From an uncultured Acidobacteriaceae bacterium (GTDB lineage: Bacteria; Acidobacteriota; Terriglobia; Terriglobales; Acidobacteriaceae): a stretch of 64,000 nucleotides of DNA. The stretch is from the NCBI GenBank assembly GCA_903828675.1, contig CAIKND010000190.1, positions 1-64,000 on the forward strand, in the 5' to 3' direction. Below the pieces are notes generated by a model, which saw only the letters and a program-made list of their open reading frames with translations, did not search any database and had not been told where the DNA came from. Numbering within the stretch: the stretch's first letter is position 1; every line of letters starts with the position of its first letter. Of the stretch, positions 18,351 to 26,325 are shown one piece after another. A program made the translations under genes and the position numbers.

Positions 18351-19136
18351 ATGAAAGTGACGCCAATGCCAATGCCAATCCCAATTCGCATCATCATCGC
18401 AGCATTGTTTGTCATGTTTGGCCTCGGGCCGGCGTACGCCGCTGATCCGCTTGTGCGCGTGCTTATTTTCACTGGGCAGAATAATCACGACTGGTCTGCG
18501 ACCACGCCCAAACTCAAAGCCATCCTCGAAAGTACCGGGCGATTTTCAGTGGATGTCACCGAGCATCCTGAGCAATGCGACGCAAGCACTTTTGCGAAGT
18601 ACGATGTGATCCTGAGCAACTGGAACACCTTTGGCCAACCCGCCGTAGCCAACTGGCCGCTGGCGATGCGCGCAGCATTTCTTGACTTTGTGAGGAACGG
18701 AAAAGGATTTGTCTCTGTCCATGCGGGTAGTTCATCGTTTTATGACTGGCCGGAGTATCAACAACTCGTCGGCGGAGCGTGGAAGATCGGCCAGACCGGT
18801 CACGGGCCACAACATGAATTCACGGTAAAGATCGTGGCCAAAAATCATCCCATCACGCGCGGCCTGAGCGATTTTGTCACCACCGATGAGCTGTGGCACC
18901 GCACGGCTTTGCAGACGAACATTGAAATTCTGGCGACCGCTTTTTCCGCGCCGGAATGGAAGGGCACCGGCGATAATGAGCCGGTGGCCTTCACGACAAA
19001 ATCTGGCGAGGGCCGTAGTTTCAATCTGCTTCTGGGCCACGACAGGCACGCCATGGATGCGAAGGGCTTCCAACTACTGCTTTGTCGCGGCACCGAATGG
19101 GCAGCGACTGGAAAAGTCACAGCCGACAAGGAGTGA
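18351..19136 (+). CDS. Exported ThuA-like domain protein
   Basis: The protein has 261 residues from ATG 18351; the frame is open upstream, but a signal peptide starts here (Met, then the odd dipeptide run PMPMPIPIRIIIAALF, cleavage near AYAAD). The ThuA/class-I-glutamine-amidotransferase-like fold follows: VRVLIFTGQNNHDW, KYDVILSNWNTFG, GKGFVSVHAGSSSFYDWPEY, GHGPQHEFTV, DELWHRTALQ, and the C-terminal LGHDRHAMDAKGF. ThuA proteins occur with Gfo/Idh enzymes in trehalose and other disaccharide oxidation pathways; biochemical roles include binding or isomerising keto-sugars. It is the first gene of an operon with the oxidoreductase at 19140 (3-base gap). Confidence 0.87.
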   Translation: MKVTPMPMPIPIRIIIAALFVMFGLGPAYAADPLVRVLIFTGQNNHDWSATTPKLKAILESTGRFSVDVTEHPEQCDASTFAKYDVILSNWNTFGQPAVANWPLAMRAAFLDFVRNGKGFVSVHAGSSSFYDWPEYQQLVGGAWKIGQTGHGPQHEFTVKIVAKNHPITRGLSDFVTTDELWHRTALQTNIEILATAFSAPEWKGTGDNEPVAFTTKSGEGRSFNLLLGHDRHAMDAKGFQLLLCRGTEWAATGKVTADKE

Positions 19137-19139
19137 ACG

Positions 19140-20483
19140 TTGAAAAACATGAAACAAGATACCGAACTGAGCCGCCGAACGTTTGTTGGCGGAATGTTGA
19201 GCAGCGCAATTGCCGCGGCTGTGGCTCCAAGTTTCATTCCATCGCGCGTGCTGGCGGGCGAAAACACTCCGAGCAAAACAATCCAGCTCGGCCACATTGG
19301 CGTCGGTGGACAAGGCACCAGTGATTTGCGGAATTTTCTCGGGGTGGACGGCGCCGCTTCCGTGGCGATTTGCGATCCATTCCGTCAGCGACGCGAGCAT
19401 GCCGCCCAGTTTGTACGGGAGGCGCAAGGGTTGGAGCCCAAACTCTACAACGACTTCCGCGATTTGCTGGCCGACAAGAGTATCGATGCAGTGGTCATCG
19501 CCACGCCCGATCACTGGCACGTTCCGATTGGCCTGGCGGCGGTACGCGCCGGCAAGGATGTTTACATTGAGAAGCCGCTCGGCCACAGCCTCGGACAAAA
19601 TCAGGCCATGCTGGCAGCGGTGAAAAAGCACGATCGGGTTTTCCAATACGGCACGCAGCAGCGCTCGCAGGAAATGCTCAAACGCGGTGTGGAACTGGTG
19701 CTTAACGGATATATCGGCGAATTGCAAAGGCTGGAAGTCTGGGCACCCGGCGGCAAGGGTGGCGGCTCGCTCGATGAAATTCCTGTGCCGGAAGGACTGG
19801 ACTATGAACTCTACATCGGTCCCGCACAGATGAAACCTTGCACCAAAGATCGCATCACCAGCGACGGTTCCTGGTATTGCTCGGATTACGCGCTAGGTTT
19901 CATAGCCGGCTGGGGTGCGCATCCGTTGGACATCGCTATTTGGGGCATGGACTCAGACACGAAAGGTCCGATCTCATTTCGAGGCACCGGCGATTTCCCA
20001 ACACCAAAAGGATTGTTCGACGCCTGCGCGAAGTGGGATGTGGAAGTGAAGTTTCACGACGGCATTCCGATGCGGTTCATGAGCGCCGACCACGCCGCAC
20101 CGATTGTGAAGCAATACCGCGATGATGACCAAACAGATGGCACAACTTTTTTTGGCTCCAAAGGCTGGGTCAGTTTGAGCCGCAACGGCGTTGCCGCGAG
20201 CAATCCTGACTGGCTCAAGCTCAGGCAGTGCGAAGGCAGCATGCGCGTCCTATATCACAACCGCTATTACAAATCGTTCGTGGACAGTGTGCGCGAACGC
20301 TCGCCGTCCATCGCGCCGATTCAGGACGCTCTGCGCTCAGACGCCCTCAGTCATCTGTCGCTCATGGCCATCAAAAGCGGCGGCGAAGTGGTTTGGGATC
20401 CAAAAGAATATGAGATCAAATCACCGAAAGAACTGAACGACAAGATGTACTGCCCAGTGCGCGGCGATTGGAAACAAAGCTAG
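19140..20483 (+). CDS. Tat-exported Gfo/Idh/MocA-family oxidoreductase
   Basis: The protein has 447 residues from TTG 19140; AGGAG is 8 bases upstream of this TTG but about 17 bases from the in-frame ATG 19149, so TTG is preferred. The Tat signal is SRRTFVGGMLSSAIAAAVAP. The Rossmann motif is LGHIGVGGQGTSDLRN; catalytic EKP is intact in VYIEKPLGHS, after the family pattern VVIATPDHWHVPIGL. The C-terminal domain has WGAHPLDIAIWGMD. It follows the ThuA-like gene by 3 bases and precedes the PmoA-like gene by 18 bases. It probably oxidises a sugar or glycoside, perhaps at C3, in the periplasm; substrate inferred from context only. Confidence 0.9.
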   Translation: MKNMKQDTELSRRTFVGGMLSSAIAAAVAPSFIPSRVLAGENTPSKTIQLGHIGVGGQGTSDLRNFLGVDGAASVAICDPFRQRREHAAQFVREAQGLEPKLYNDFRDLLADKSIDAVVIATPDHWHVPIGLAAVRAGKDVYIEKPLGHSLGQNQAMLAAVKKHDRVFQYGTQQRSQEMLKRGVELVLNGYIGELQRLEVWAPGGKGGGSLDEIPVPEGLDYELYIGPAQMKPCTKDRITSDGSWYCSDYALGFIAGWGAHPLDIAIWGMDSDTKGPISFRGTGDFPTPKGLFDACAKWDVEVKFHDGIPMRFMSADHAAPIVKQYRDDDQTDGTTFFGSKGWVSLSRNGVAASNPDWLKLRQCEGSMRVLYHNRYYKSFVDSVRERSPSIAPIQDALRSDALSHLSLMAIKSGGEVVWDPKEYEIKSPKELNDKMYCPVRGDWKQS

Positions 20484-20501
20484 TATTCTCGAGGTGCCGG
20501 C

Positions 20502-21398
20502 ATGAAGGCCTTTCTAACTTTATTGGCAATGGAATTTGTTTTCGCGCTGTCTTTGCATGCACAGACATATTCCTGGCGTCAAAGCGAACATGCTTTGGCG
20601 TTGCTCAATGGTAGGAACGTCGTTTGGCAAATCGACGCCGACCCGGCGCAGGGCAAGCCATATTTCCACCCGCTAGCGACGCCGAGCGGAATGGTGCTGA
20701 CAGATCTACGCCCGCAAGATCACCCGTGGCATCGCGGCCTGTGGTTTTCCTGGAAATACATCAACGGCTTGAACTATTGGGAAGAAGACCCACAAACACG
20801 CAGAAGCGACGCTGCCACCGAACTGGTTGAATCCAATTTGCTGCCGCACAAGGACGGATCAGCAGAATTGACTTTTTCCCTCAGCTATCATCCGTGGAAT
20901 GCCCCAGCGGTTTTGACCGAGCAGCGAACGATTGAAATCTCAGCCCCGACCAATGGTCGCTACCAGATCAACTGGACGTCTGAATTCACCGCCGTCACGA
21001 ATGTGAATCTGACGCGAACCCCGCTGCCGGGCGAACCTGATGGTAAGTCTTATGGCGGATACGCCGGGCTTTCCTTACGGCTGAACAAGGCTATGGGCAG
21101 CTGGACTTTCTCCAATAGTTCCGGCGCTACGGATGTCGCCGCATTGCACGGAAAACCGGCAGACTGGCTGAAAGCTTCAGCGGGAGCCAATCTTCCGGCG
21201 GTGACAATTCTTGATGACGCACAGAATTTCCGCCATGCGTCGCCCTGGTATGTGAACCAGGAAATGCCATTCTTCAGTCCCGCGCTCCTGTTCACCAAAT
21301 CGCTCACATTATCGCCAGGCGAGAAACTGGTTTTGCGCTACAAAATTCTCATTACCGACCACGATACACAAGACCAGGCTTTACAAGGACCATTATGA
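20502..21398 (+). CDS. PmoA-like (DUF6807) exported protein
   Basis: The protein has 298 residues with a signal peptide (MKAFLTLLAMEFVFALSLHAQ). The family signature is seen in TDLRPQDHPWHRGLWFSW and INGLNYWEE, followed by a beta-sandwich body (GEPDGKSYGGYAGLSLRLN) and the end NQEMPFFSPALLFTKSLTL. Members were named methane oxygenase PmoA-like, a misleading label: they have nothing to do with methane and are found in carbohydrate clusters with Gfo/Idh and ThuA genes. The biochemical role is not known. It lies 18 bases after the oxidoreductase and overlaps the next gene by four bases (ATGA). Confidence 0.85.
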   Translation: MKAFLTLLAMEFVFALSLHAQTYSWRQSEHALALLNGRNVVWQIDADPAQGKPYFHPLATPSGMVLTDLRPQDHPWHRGLWFSWKYINGLNYWEEDPQTRRSDAATELVESNLLPHKDGSAELTFSLSYHPWNAPAVLTEQRTIEISAPTNGRYQINWTSEFTAVTNVNLTRTPLPGEPDGKSYGGYAGLSLRLNKAMGSWTFSNSSGATDVAALHGKPADWLKASAGANLPAVTILDDAQNFRHASPWYVNQEMPFFSPALLFTKSLTLSPGEKLVLRYKILITDHDTQDQALQGPL

Positions 21399-22261
21399 AA
21401 ATCGGTTGCTTCGCCCTCGTTGAGCCGTTCGCGCCTCTTGAACGGCAGTTTGAACTCATCCGTGGCTTGGGTATTGATTATGTTGATCTCACCGATAATC
21501 ACGACGGCGCATCGCTCGGCGTTGAGTTTGGCTTCTCCGCGTCTGTGAGCCTTGACAGCCATCCAGCGAAGATCCGGCAGCTTGCGGAGAAGCACAATCT
21601 CAAATTGAGCACCGTCTGCGCCCATGCAAATTTGCTTGATCCCACCGCGCCGGATGTATATGGCACGCTCCAAATCATCAAGGCCGTCCGCCTGGCCGCT
21701 GCCCTGGGAGTTCCTGAAGTCATCACGACCGAAGGAGATCCCAAAACCAGGTTCGGTCATGCACTTACTGAAAGTGAACGGCTGTTCACCATCTGCGAGA
21801 AATTGCAGTCGCCGATTGAATGGGCGGAGGAACTTGGTATAAAGCTGCTGCTCGAGCCTCACGGCATTGTCACGGATTCCGTCAAACTCATGGGCGACTT
21901 GCTCGAGCGGCTCGGCCACGAAAACACTGTCGGCATCTGTCTAGACACCGGCAACTGCTGGCTCGGCGGCGCGGAGCCGCTGGATTATTTGAAGGCTTTT
22001 GGCAGCCGCATTAGGCACGTTCATTGGAAAGACATGCCAGAATCATGGCTGCCGAAGCGAGGAAAGGTCTATGGTTGCGGCATGGCAGTCATCCCGCTGG
22101 GGGACGGCGTGGTCGGGATTCCAGCGATTGTGAAGGCGTTGATGGAATTGGGTTTCAAAGGAGCGACCACGCTCGAAATTGCGGGGGCTGAAAATGTCAC
22201 GCTTTCTTCGCAACGACTCCGCCACTGGTCCGTTGAGTCTGATGCGGTTCAATCCGGGTAG
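21395..22261 (+). CDS. Xylose-isomerase-like TIM-barrel sugar phosphate isomerase/epimerase
   Basis: This 288-residue cytoplasmic TIM barrel starts inside the stop of the PmoA-like gene (ATGA). Metal ligands are seen in KLLLEPHG (Glu), GICLDTGNCWLGG (Asp), IRHVHWKDMP (His/Asp) and TLEIAGAENV (Glu). MKIGCFALVEPFAPLERQFE and DYVDLTDNHDG are typical of the first strands. It is the last gene of the ThuA-oxidoreductase-PmoA-isomerase operon controlled probably by the divergent AraC protein. Likely role: isomerising or epimerising the imported keto-sugar. Confidence 0.88.
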   Translation: MKIGCFALVEPFAPLERQFELIRGLGIDYVDLTDNHDGASLGVEFGFSASVSLDSHPAKIRQLAEKHNLKLSTVCAHANLLDPTAPDVYGTLQIIKAVRLAAALGVPEVITTEGDPKTRFGHALTESERLFTICEKLQSPIEWAEELGIKLLLEPHGIVTDSVKLMGDLLERLGHENTVGICLDTGNCWLGGAEPLDYLKAFGSRIRHVHWKDMPESWLPKRGKVYGCGMAVIPLGDGVVGIPAIVKALMELGFKGATTLEIAGAENVTLSSQRLRHWSVESDAVQSG

Positions 22262-22693
22262 CTGAATCTGTTGCATTCGGCAAGAGACTTCTCATATCTG
22301 CCAGCAAACGCAAAGTGTCCGTGTGCCCGCCGGCGGTCTCACCAAGGTGTGAGTCAGAGATCTAGTCTGTTCAATTTAGCAATTTCGTAAGAAAGTACGG
22401 ACTGGGCAGGTATGTCTTTCGATTAGCACTATGAGCATGAGCCCGCAGAACCCAGGAATCGACATCCTTGGAGAGCCTCAGGCGAGGCTGGAGATGACTA
22501 AGGCCTCCTATGACACAGCCAAGAATTGCGTTCTGATCACGGTGGAGTTTTGATTTTAGAATCGCTACCTTTTACATCCGCACTGGCTACGCCAGGGTCC
22601 AACAAGGGTCCAGAAATGGATAAGTCTGATTGGCATTTGCCACTTTGCAATGAGCTAAAGGCATTGAAATCAATGGGACTTAGCATTTTTCAG
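22262..22693. other. Intergenic region left of the tRNA fragment
   Basis: About 430 bases downstream of the isomerase operon, without recognised genes. Near 22590-22615 the phrase AGGGTCCA occurs twice, 11 bases apart; nothing more can be said. Confidence 0.3.
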
Positions 22694-22743
22694 TTGGACC
22701 CATAACCCAAAGCTCGCTGGTTCAAATCCAGCCCTCGCAACCA
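22694..22743 (+). pseudogene. 3' fragment of initiator tRNA-fMet (CAU), probable integration (att) site
   Basis: The sequence from the anticodon onward matches the 3' part of a bacterial initiator tRNA: CAT anticodon at 22701-22703 followed by AACCC, T arm GCTGG-TTCAAAT-CCAGC at 22716-22732, acceptor strand CCTCGCA, discriminator A and an encoded CCA at 22741-22743. The 3' acceptor strand ending in A72 fits the C1:A72 mismatch of initiators. The 5' anticodon strand is degenerate (TTGGA cannot fully pair with CCCAA), and no D arm or 5' acceptor strand precedes it. Such fragments are left when a tyrosine recombinase integrates at a tRNA 3' end; a recombinase remnant lies about 50 bases away. 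Confidence 0.75.
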
Positions 22744-22792
22744 AATAAATCAATAACTTACAATAATTGGCCGCTTTCGGTAAGTCCCCGAT

Positions 22793-23005
22793 ATCCCCTC
22801 CCAACCCGGCGAGCTTCGCAGCCCGTTTGATCTGCGACTCCTGCAAGCTCTCCTGGTGGTACGGCCTCCCGGTGACCGGATTGGCAAAAAGCCAATCCTC
22901 GTCTCGCGGGAAGATCGAAGCGGACCGCAACCGCAACAGCACCTCAGACAGACGAGCATCGAGCGAAACAGCGTCTCTTGAGTATTCCGTCTTTACATCG
23001 TCCAC
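22793..23005 (-). pseudogene. Truncated tyrosine recombinase/integrase
   Basis: On the minus strand about 70 residues match the middle of phage-type integrases common in Acidobacteria: VDDVKTEYSRDAVSLDARLS, then DWLFANPVTGRPYHQESLQE and AAKLAGLGGDIG. The N-terminal arm-binding domain and catalytic box I Arg are missing upstream (an in-frame stop lies shortly before), and the box II HxxR and Tyr nucleophile expected right after GDIG are absent because the frame runs into tRNA-derived sequence. It is therefore inactive. It points toward the tRNA fragment, as integrases beside att sites often do. Confidence 0.75.
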
Positions 23006-23410
23006 CCAGCCGCCCGGTGCCCCTCGAAAGGTATCGCTTTAAGGACCTGCGATTTCCCGATGCTTTCACATGGGCGGCCCGGATGCTACATCTTGCAACA
23101 AGCCCGGAAAATTGTCGGCGCCGATCTGGACGAGGGCCTTCACCCCGCTCTTAAGAAGAAGCAAGAATGCAAGTTCAGCAAAACAAGGTATGGTGATGGA
23201 GTTCTACGGACTCCCACCCATCGGACAAAAACAAAGACGTCCGATGGATGGGCACAGTTTCATACCTCGTGGGTCGGCAACGCCGGTGGATGACTAAAAA
23301 GCAGCGGCATTAGAGCGTGGAGAATGCGGGGCGAGGCGGCCATCCTGTGGAGTTGCCAACCGTTGCTTCTCAGGATTAACTTCATGCTTGATTGAAAGTA
23401 AGGGCGTTGG
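23006..23410. other. Non-coding region with a strong hairpin
   Basis: No gene was recognised. A 14-base stem with one mismatch (CCCACCCATCGGAC at 23213-23226 and GTCCGATGGATGGG at 23239-23252, 12-base A-rich loop) is conspicuous. It lies between the recombinase remnant and the VOC gene and could be a terminator, a mobile-element end or a REP-like structure. Confidence 0.4.
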
Positions 23411-24454
23411 GTGAATCGAGTGCATGCTTTGAGATGGCTTTTGGGGTTGGTGGCATTTTTGCCGTTGGCCGCAGGCGCGCTGGGGGAGGCGTCAGCAAGT
23501 GATGAGCCGACGCTGAATTGGGATGTCTTCCATCACGTTTCCCAGGTGGTTTGGGTAGTGAAGGATGTGGACCGGGTGGTGAGCTACTGGGAGCATCTTG
23601 GAGTGCGCGACATTCATCGCGACGGCGTGGTGCATTACAAGAATCTGACGTATCGCGGCAAACCCGACCCAGCAACAGTGAAGCAGGTGACCGGCCACAT
23701 TGGCAGTCTGGAAATCAAATGGATTGAGCCGGTGCGCGGAGGCCGGTTCTGGCGGGATGGGTTGCGTGCGCACGGAGACGGAATCCGCGTGCTGTGCTAC
23801 GAGGTGGAGTCTCAGAAGGAGTTTAACGAGCAAGTTGCGAACCTTCGCCAGAGGGGCGTAGGAGTGGTGGTGGAAGACAACTGGGAAGGGCAAAAGGGAC
23901 GGGGACGGGCGGCCTATCTGGACACGGCGGGCGCGGGCGGCGGCAATACGCTGGGATTGATTTACAACCCGGATAGGGAGCGAGACGCGCAGGAGGGCGT
24001 AGGTAACGACTATCCCTTGGGCAAGGTGGACCACTTTGCCTGGGTGGTGAACGACGTGCGGAAGGTAGATGCGTACTACACGAATCTAGGTTTCAAGCCG
24101 TTTGCTTCGATTGATCATGCGAAGATGCTGGACCGTATCTATCGCCACGAACCGGGTACGTATGAAATGTGGCTGGGGTGGGATCGCACCGGGGACGCCC
24201 CGCGGGAGTGGGTGCAGCAGATTACTGGGTCGGACATTTACGTGGAATACGGGAAGAAACACGGGGAAGGCTTTCACCATCTGGGCCTGACGGTGACCGA
24301 CATGGACGCGGCCATCGAGCAGATGACGGCCAGAGGGGCTCCTCCGTCGCAGTCCGCTGCGTGGAAGACGGCAAAGGGCAAGGGCCGCGCCGTCTATGTG
24401 GATACCGAGCCTTATGGCGGCGTGACGCTGGAACTCATTTACAACCCGCGTTAA
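23411..24454 (+). CDS. Exported protein with two VOC (glyoxalase/dioxygenase-fold) domains
   Basis: The protein has 347 residues from GTG 23411 (a second GTG three codons later is possible). The N-terminus looks like a signal peptide (ALRWLLGLVAFLPLAAGALG, cleavage near ASA). Two vicinal-oxygen-chelate modules follow. The first, at about 40-190, starts FHHVSQVVWVVKDVDRVVSY and ends NTLGLIYNPD. The second, at about 205-345, starts KVDHFAWVVNDVRKVDAYY and ends VTLELIYNPR. His in FHHVSQ, His in FHHLGLTV and Glu in VTLELIY are likely metal ligands. VOC proteins are lyases, isomerases or dioxygenases, usually cytoplasmic, so export would be unusual. Function unknown. Confidence 0.82.
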   Translation: MNRVHALRWLLGLVAFLPLAAGALGEASASDEPTLNWDVFHHVSQVVWVVKDVDRVVSYWEHLGVRDIHRDGVVHYKNLTYRGKPDPATVKQVTGHIGSLEIKWIEPVRGGRFWRDGLRAHGDGIRVLCYEVESQKEFNEQVANLRQRGVGVVVEDNWEGQKGRGRAAYLDTAGAGGGNTLGLIYNPDRERDAQEGVGNDYPLGKVDHFAWVVNDVRKVDAYYTNLGFKPFASIDHAKMLDRIYRHEPGTYEMWLGWDRTGDAPREWVQQITGSDIYVEYGKKHGEGFHHLGLTVTDMDAAIEQMTARGAPPSQSAAWKTAKGKGRAVYVDTEPYGGVTLELIYNPR

Positions 24455-24491
24455 GGTGCCGGATATATATGCGAGAGGATGAAGTGAAGCA

Positions 24492-24519
24492 AAGCGTTGG
24501 CCAAAGTCGGCCAGCGTTT
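24492..24519 (+). terminator. Stem-loop after the VOC gene
   Basis: AAGCGTTGGCC (24492-24502) and GGCCAGCGTTT (24509-24519) can pair over 11 bases including two G-U wobbles, loop 6 bases, 38 bases after the stop. No long T-run follows. Confidence 0.35.
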
Positions 24520-24972
24520 CGCGATCTCTCGGCCGCAGCAGGAGCCGGGAAATTGACTCCTGGGGCGTTTACCGGGAGCGATTTTTCAGCCCTCATGACG
24601 AAACGTGCCTTGGCAGTTGGCGTCAACCGTGGATGAGTTCTGGCAGCGATGCGGGTCAAGAACGTGTCCAATACTATCGAGGGCGGCAAGCTAAGTCGTA
24701 GAGCCGGCGCGACGCCAGCAACGGTTCCAGCAGCTACGCCTAGTCAACTCCAGCATTAGTATTGCGACAGAGTCAATTGTACGGACCAAAAGAAAGAGTT
24801 CAAAGGCGATGCCTGGACTCTTGAATGACGTTGTTGCGATGATCTGACGGTACTCAACGCGCTCTTGCCCAAGGCCTCTATCGAATCCGAAATTACCTTC
24901 CAGAACGGAGGTAAGATACGGTCGAACCTAACATATCCATTTAAAGTTGAATTCAACGAATCGAAGAGAGTC
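24520..24972. other. Intergenic region before the glycosyltransferase
   Basis: About 450 bases with no recognised gene. The part from 24880 to 24970 is AT-richer and probably holds the promoter of the glycosyltransferase gene; an open frame extends upstream of the true start but has no protein signature. Confidence 0.3.
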
Positions 24973-26325
24973 ATGGCGAAATTGGGAGCATTCTGTTTTC
25001 CGGGAACCGGTCATCTCAATCCAATGACAGCGCTGGCGCGCTCATTGAGGCTGAGAGGTCATGAGGTTGTAATGTTCGGGATTGCGGACACCGAGTCGCG
25101 CGTGCGTGCCAGGGGCATTGATTTTCACACGATTGGCATGGATGACTATCCGCCCGGCACGCTTCAAATACTGGACGAGCACCTGGGTCGGTTGAAGGGA
25201 TTAGCATCGCTTCGATTCACGTTGGCGCGAGTGAGGGACACAGCGCGGATGGTAATGCGGGACGCGCCGGCGGCGGTGCAGGCGGCCGGGGTGGAAGCGC
25301 TGCTGGTGGATGAATCCGATTTTGCCGGAAGCGTAGCAGACCATCTGGGCTTACCCTGGATCTCCATCGCTTTGTTTCCTCCTTTGGTTCACGATGACCG
25401 GCTTCCACCCTTCTGGTTCGGTTGGGCGGCCGGGCAGGATCGACTCAGCCGTTTGCGGAACCGCCTTGCCATGGTTTTGCTACAGCAGATAGCGTCTCCG
25501 ATCTTCAAGGACGTCAATCAGCAGCGTCGGGCATGGGGACTCAAGCCCTTCAGACGATCTGAAGAAGCGCTGTCGACACTAGCGCAAATTACCCAAATGC
25601 CCGAAATACTCGAGTTCGATGTAGCCGGAGAGAAGCCAGCAGGGCTTCACTATACTGGTCCGTTCGTCGATCCGGAACAGCGTCCGGCGGTCGAGTTCCC
25701 GTGGGAGCGTCTGGATGGACGCCCTCTCATTTATGCGTCGATGGGAACTCTTCAGAACGGTGCGGAAGCAATCTTCAGAACGATCGCGAAGGCTTGCGCC
25801 GGTCTCGACACACAACTATTGATTTCACTCGGCGGCGGAATTGACCCTGAGAAGTTGGGGAACCTGCCCGGTGATCCGCTGGTGGTCAGCTATGCTCCCC
25901 AGTTGGAGATTCTGAAACGGTCCGTGCTGGTGATTACCCATGCGGGCATCAATACTGTTCTTGAGTCGCTATGCGAGGGAGTGCCACTGGTGGCAGTGCC
26001 TCTGGCGCACGACCAGCCCGGAGTGGCAGCCCGGGCAAAAGCCAGGGGAGTGTGCGCGGTGGTTCCATTGCACAGGCTCAACGCGGCCACTCTTTGCAGG
26101 GCAGTCACAATGGTGCTTCAAGACCCTGCGTACCGTGAGGCGGCCCAGGCGTTTCAGAGGAATATGCATTCGATGGACGGACCTGGCCGTGCTGCTTTTA
26201 TCATTGAGCAGGCGCTGAAATGCGCCGTTCAACCAACGGGAATCGCAACGTCAGCAGAAGTCGCCAAAATGCCTGGTTCAGTTGTCCTGCCTGAAGAGGC
26301 GCCCACCATCTCGCGGATCGATTGA
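24973..26325 (+). CDS. GT1-family (MGT/UGT-like) glycosyltransferase
   Basis: The protein has 450 residues from ATG 24973, where the fold begins (MAKLGAFCFPGTGHLNPM) with a purine-rich site just upstream. GT-B architecture: the N-terminal acceptor domain has GHLNP with the catalytic His and the DESDFAG Asp region; the C-terminal donor domain has LIYASMGTLQNGAEAI, VVSYAPQLEILKRS and the nucleotide-sugar signature THAGINTVLESLCEGVPLVA...AHDQPGVAAR. It transfers a sugar from a UDP/TDP donor to a small lipophilic acceptor such as a carotenoid, sterol, polyketide or macrolide; CrtX-like zeaxanthin glucosyltransferases are relatives. Its 3' end overlaps the convergent hydrolase gene by 97 bases. 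Confidence 0.9.
   Translation: MAKLGAFCFPGTGHLNPMTALARSLRLRGHEVVMFGIADTESRVRARGIDFHTIGMDDYPPGTLQILDEHLGRLKGLASLRFTLARVRDTARMVMRDAPAAVQAAGVEALLVDESDFAGSVADHLGLPWISIALFPPLVHDDRLPPFWFGWAAGQDRLSRLRNRLAMVLLQQIASPIFKDVNQQRRAWGLKPFRRSEEALSTLAQITQMPEILEFDVAGEKPAGLHYTGPFVDPEQRPAVEFPWERLDGRPLIYASMGTLQNGAEAIFRTIAKACAGLDTQLLISLGGGIDPEKLGNLPGDPLVVSYAPQLEILKRSVLVITHAGINTVLESLCEGVPLVAVPLAHDQPGVAARAKARGVCAVVPLHRLNAATLCRAVTMVLQDPAYREAAQAFQRNMHSMDGPGRAAFIIEQALKCAVQPTGIATSAEVAKMPGSVVLPEEAPTISRID

Noticed and set aside
22670..22792. C-terminal part of a minus-strand frame (ARAGFEPASFGL)
   Set aside because: This peptide is the reverse translation of the tRNA T-arm and acceptor stem, a common false product near tRNA genes, not part of the recombinase.
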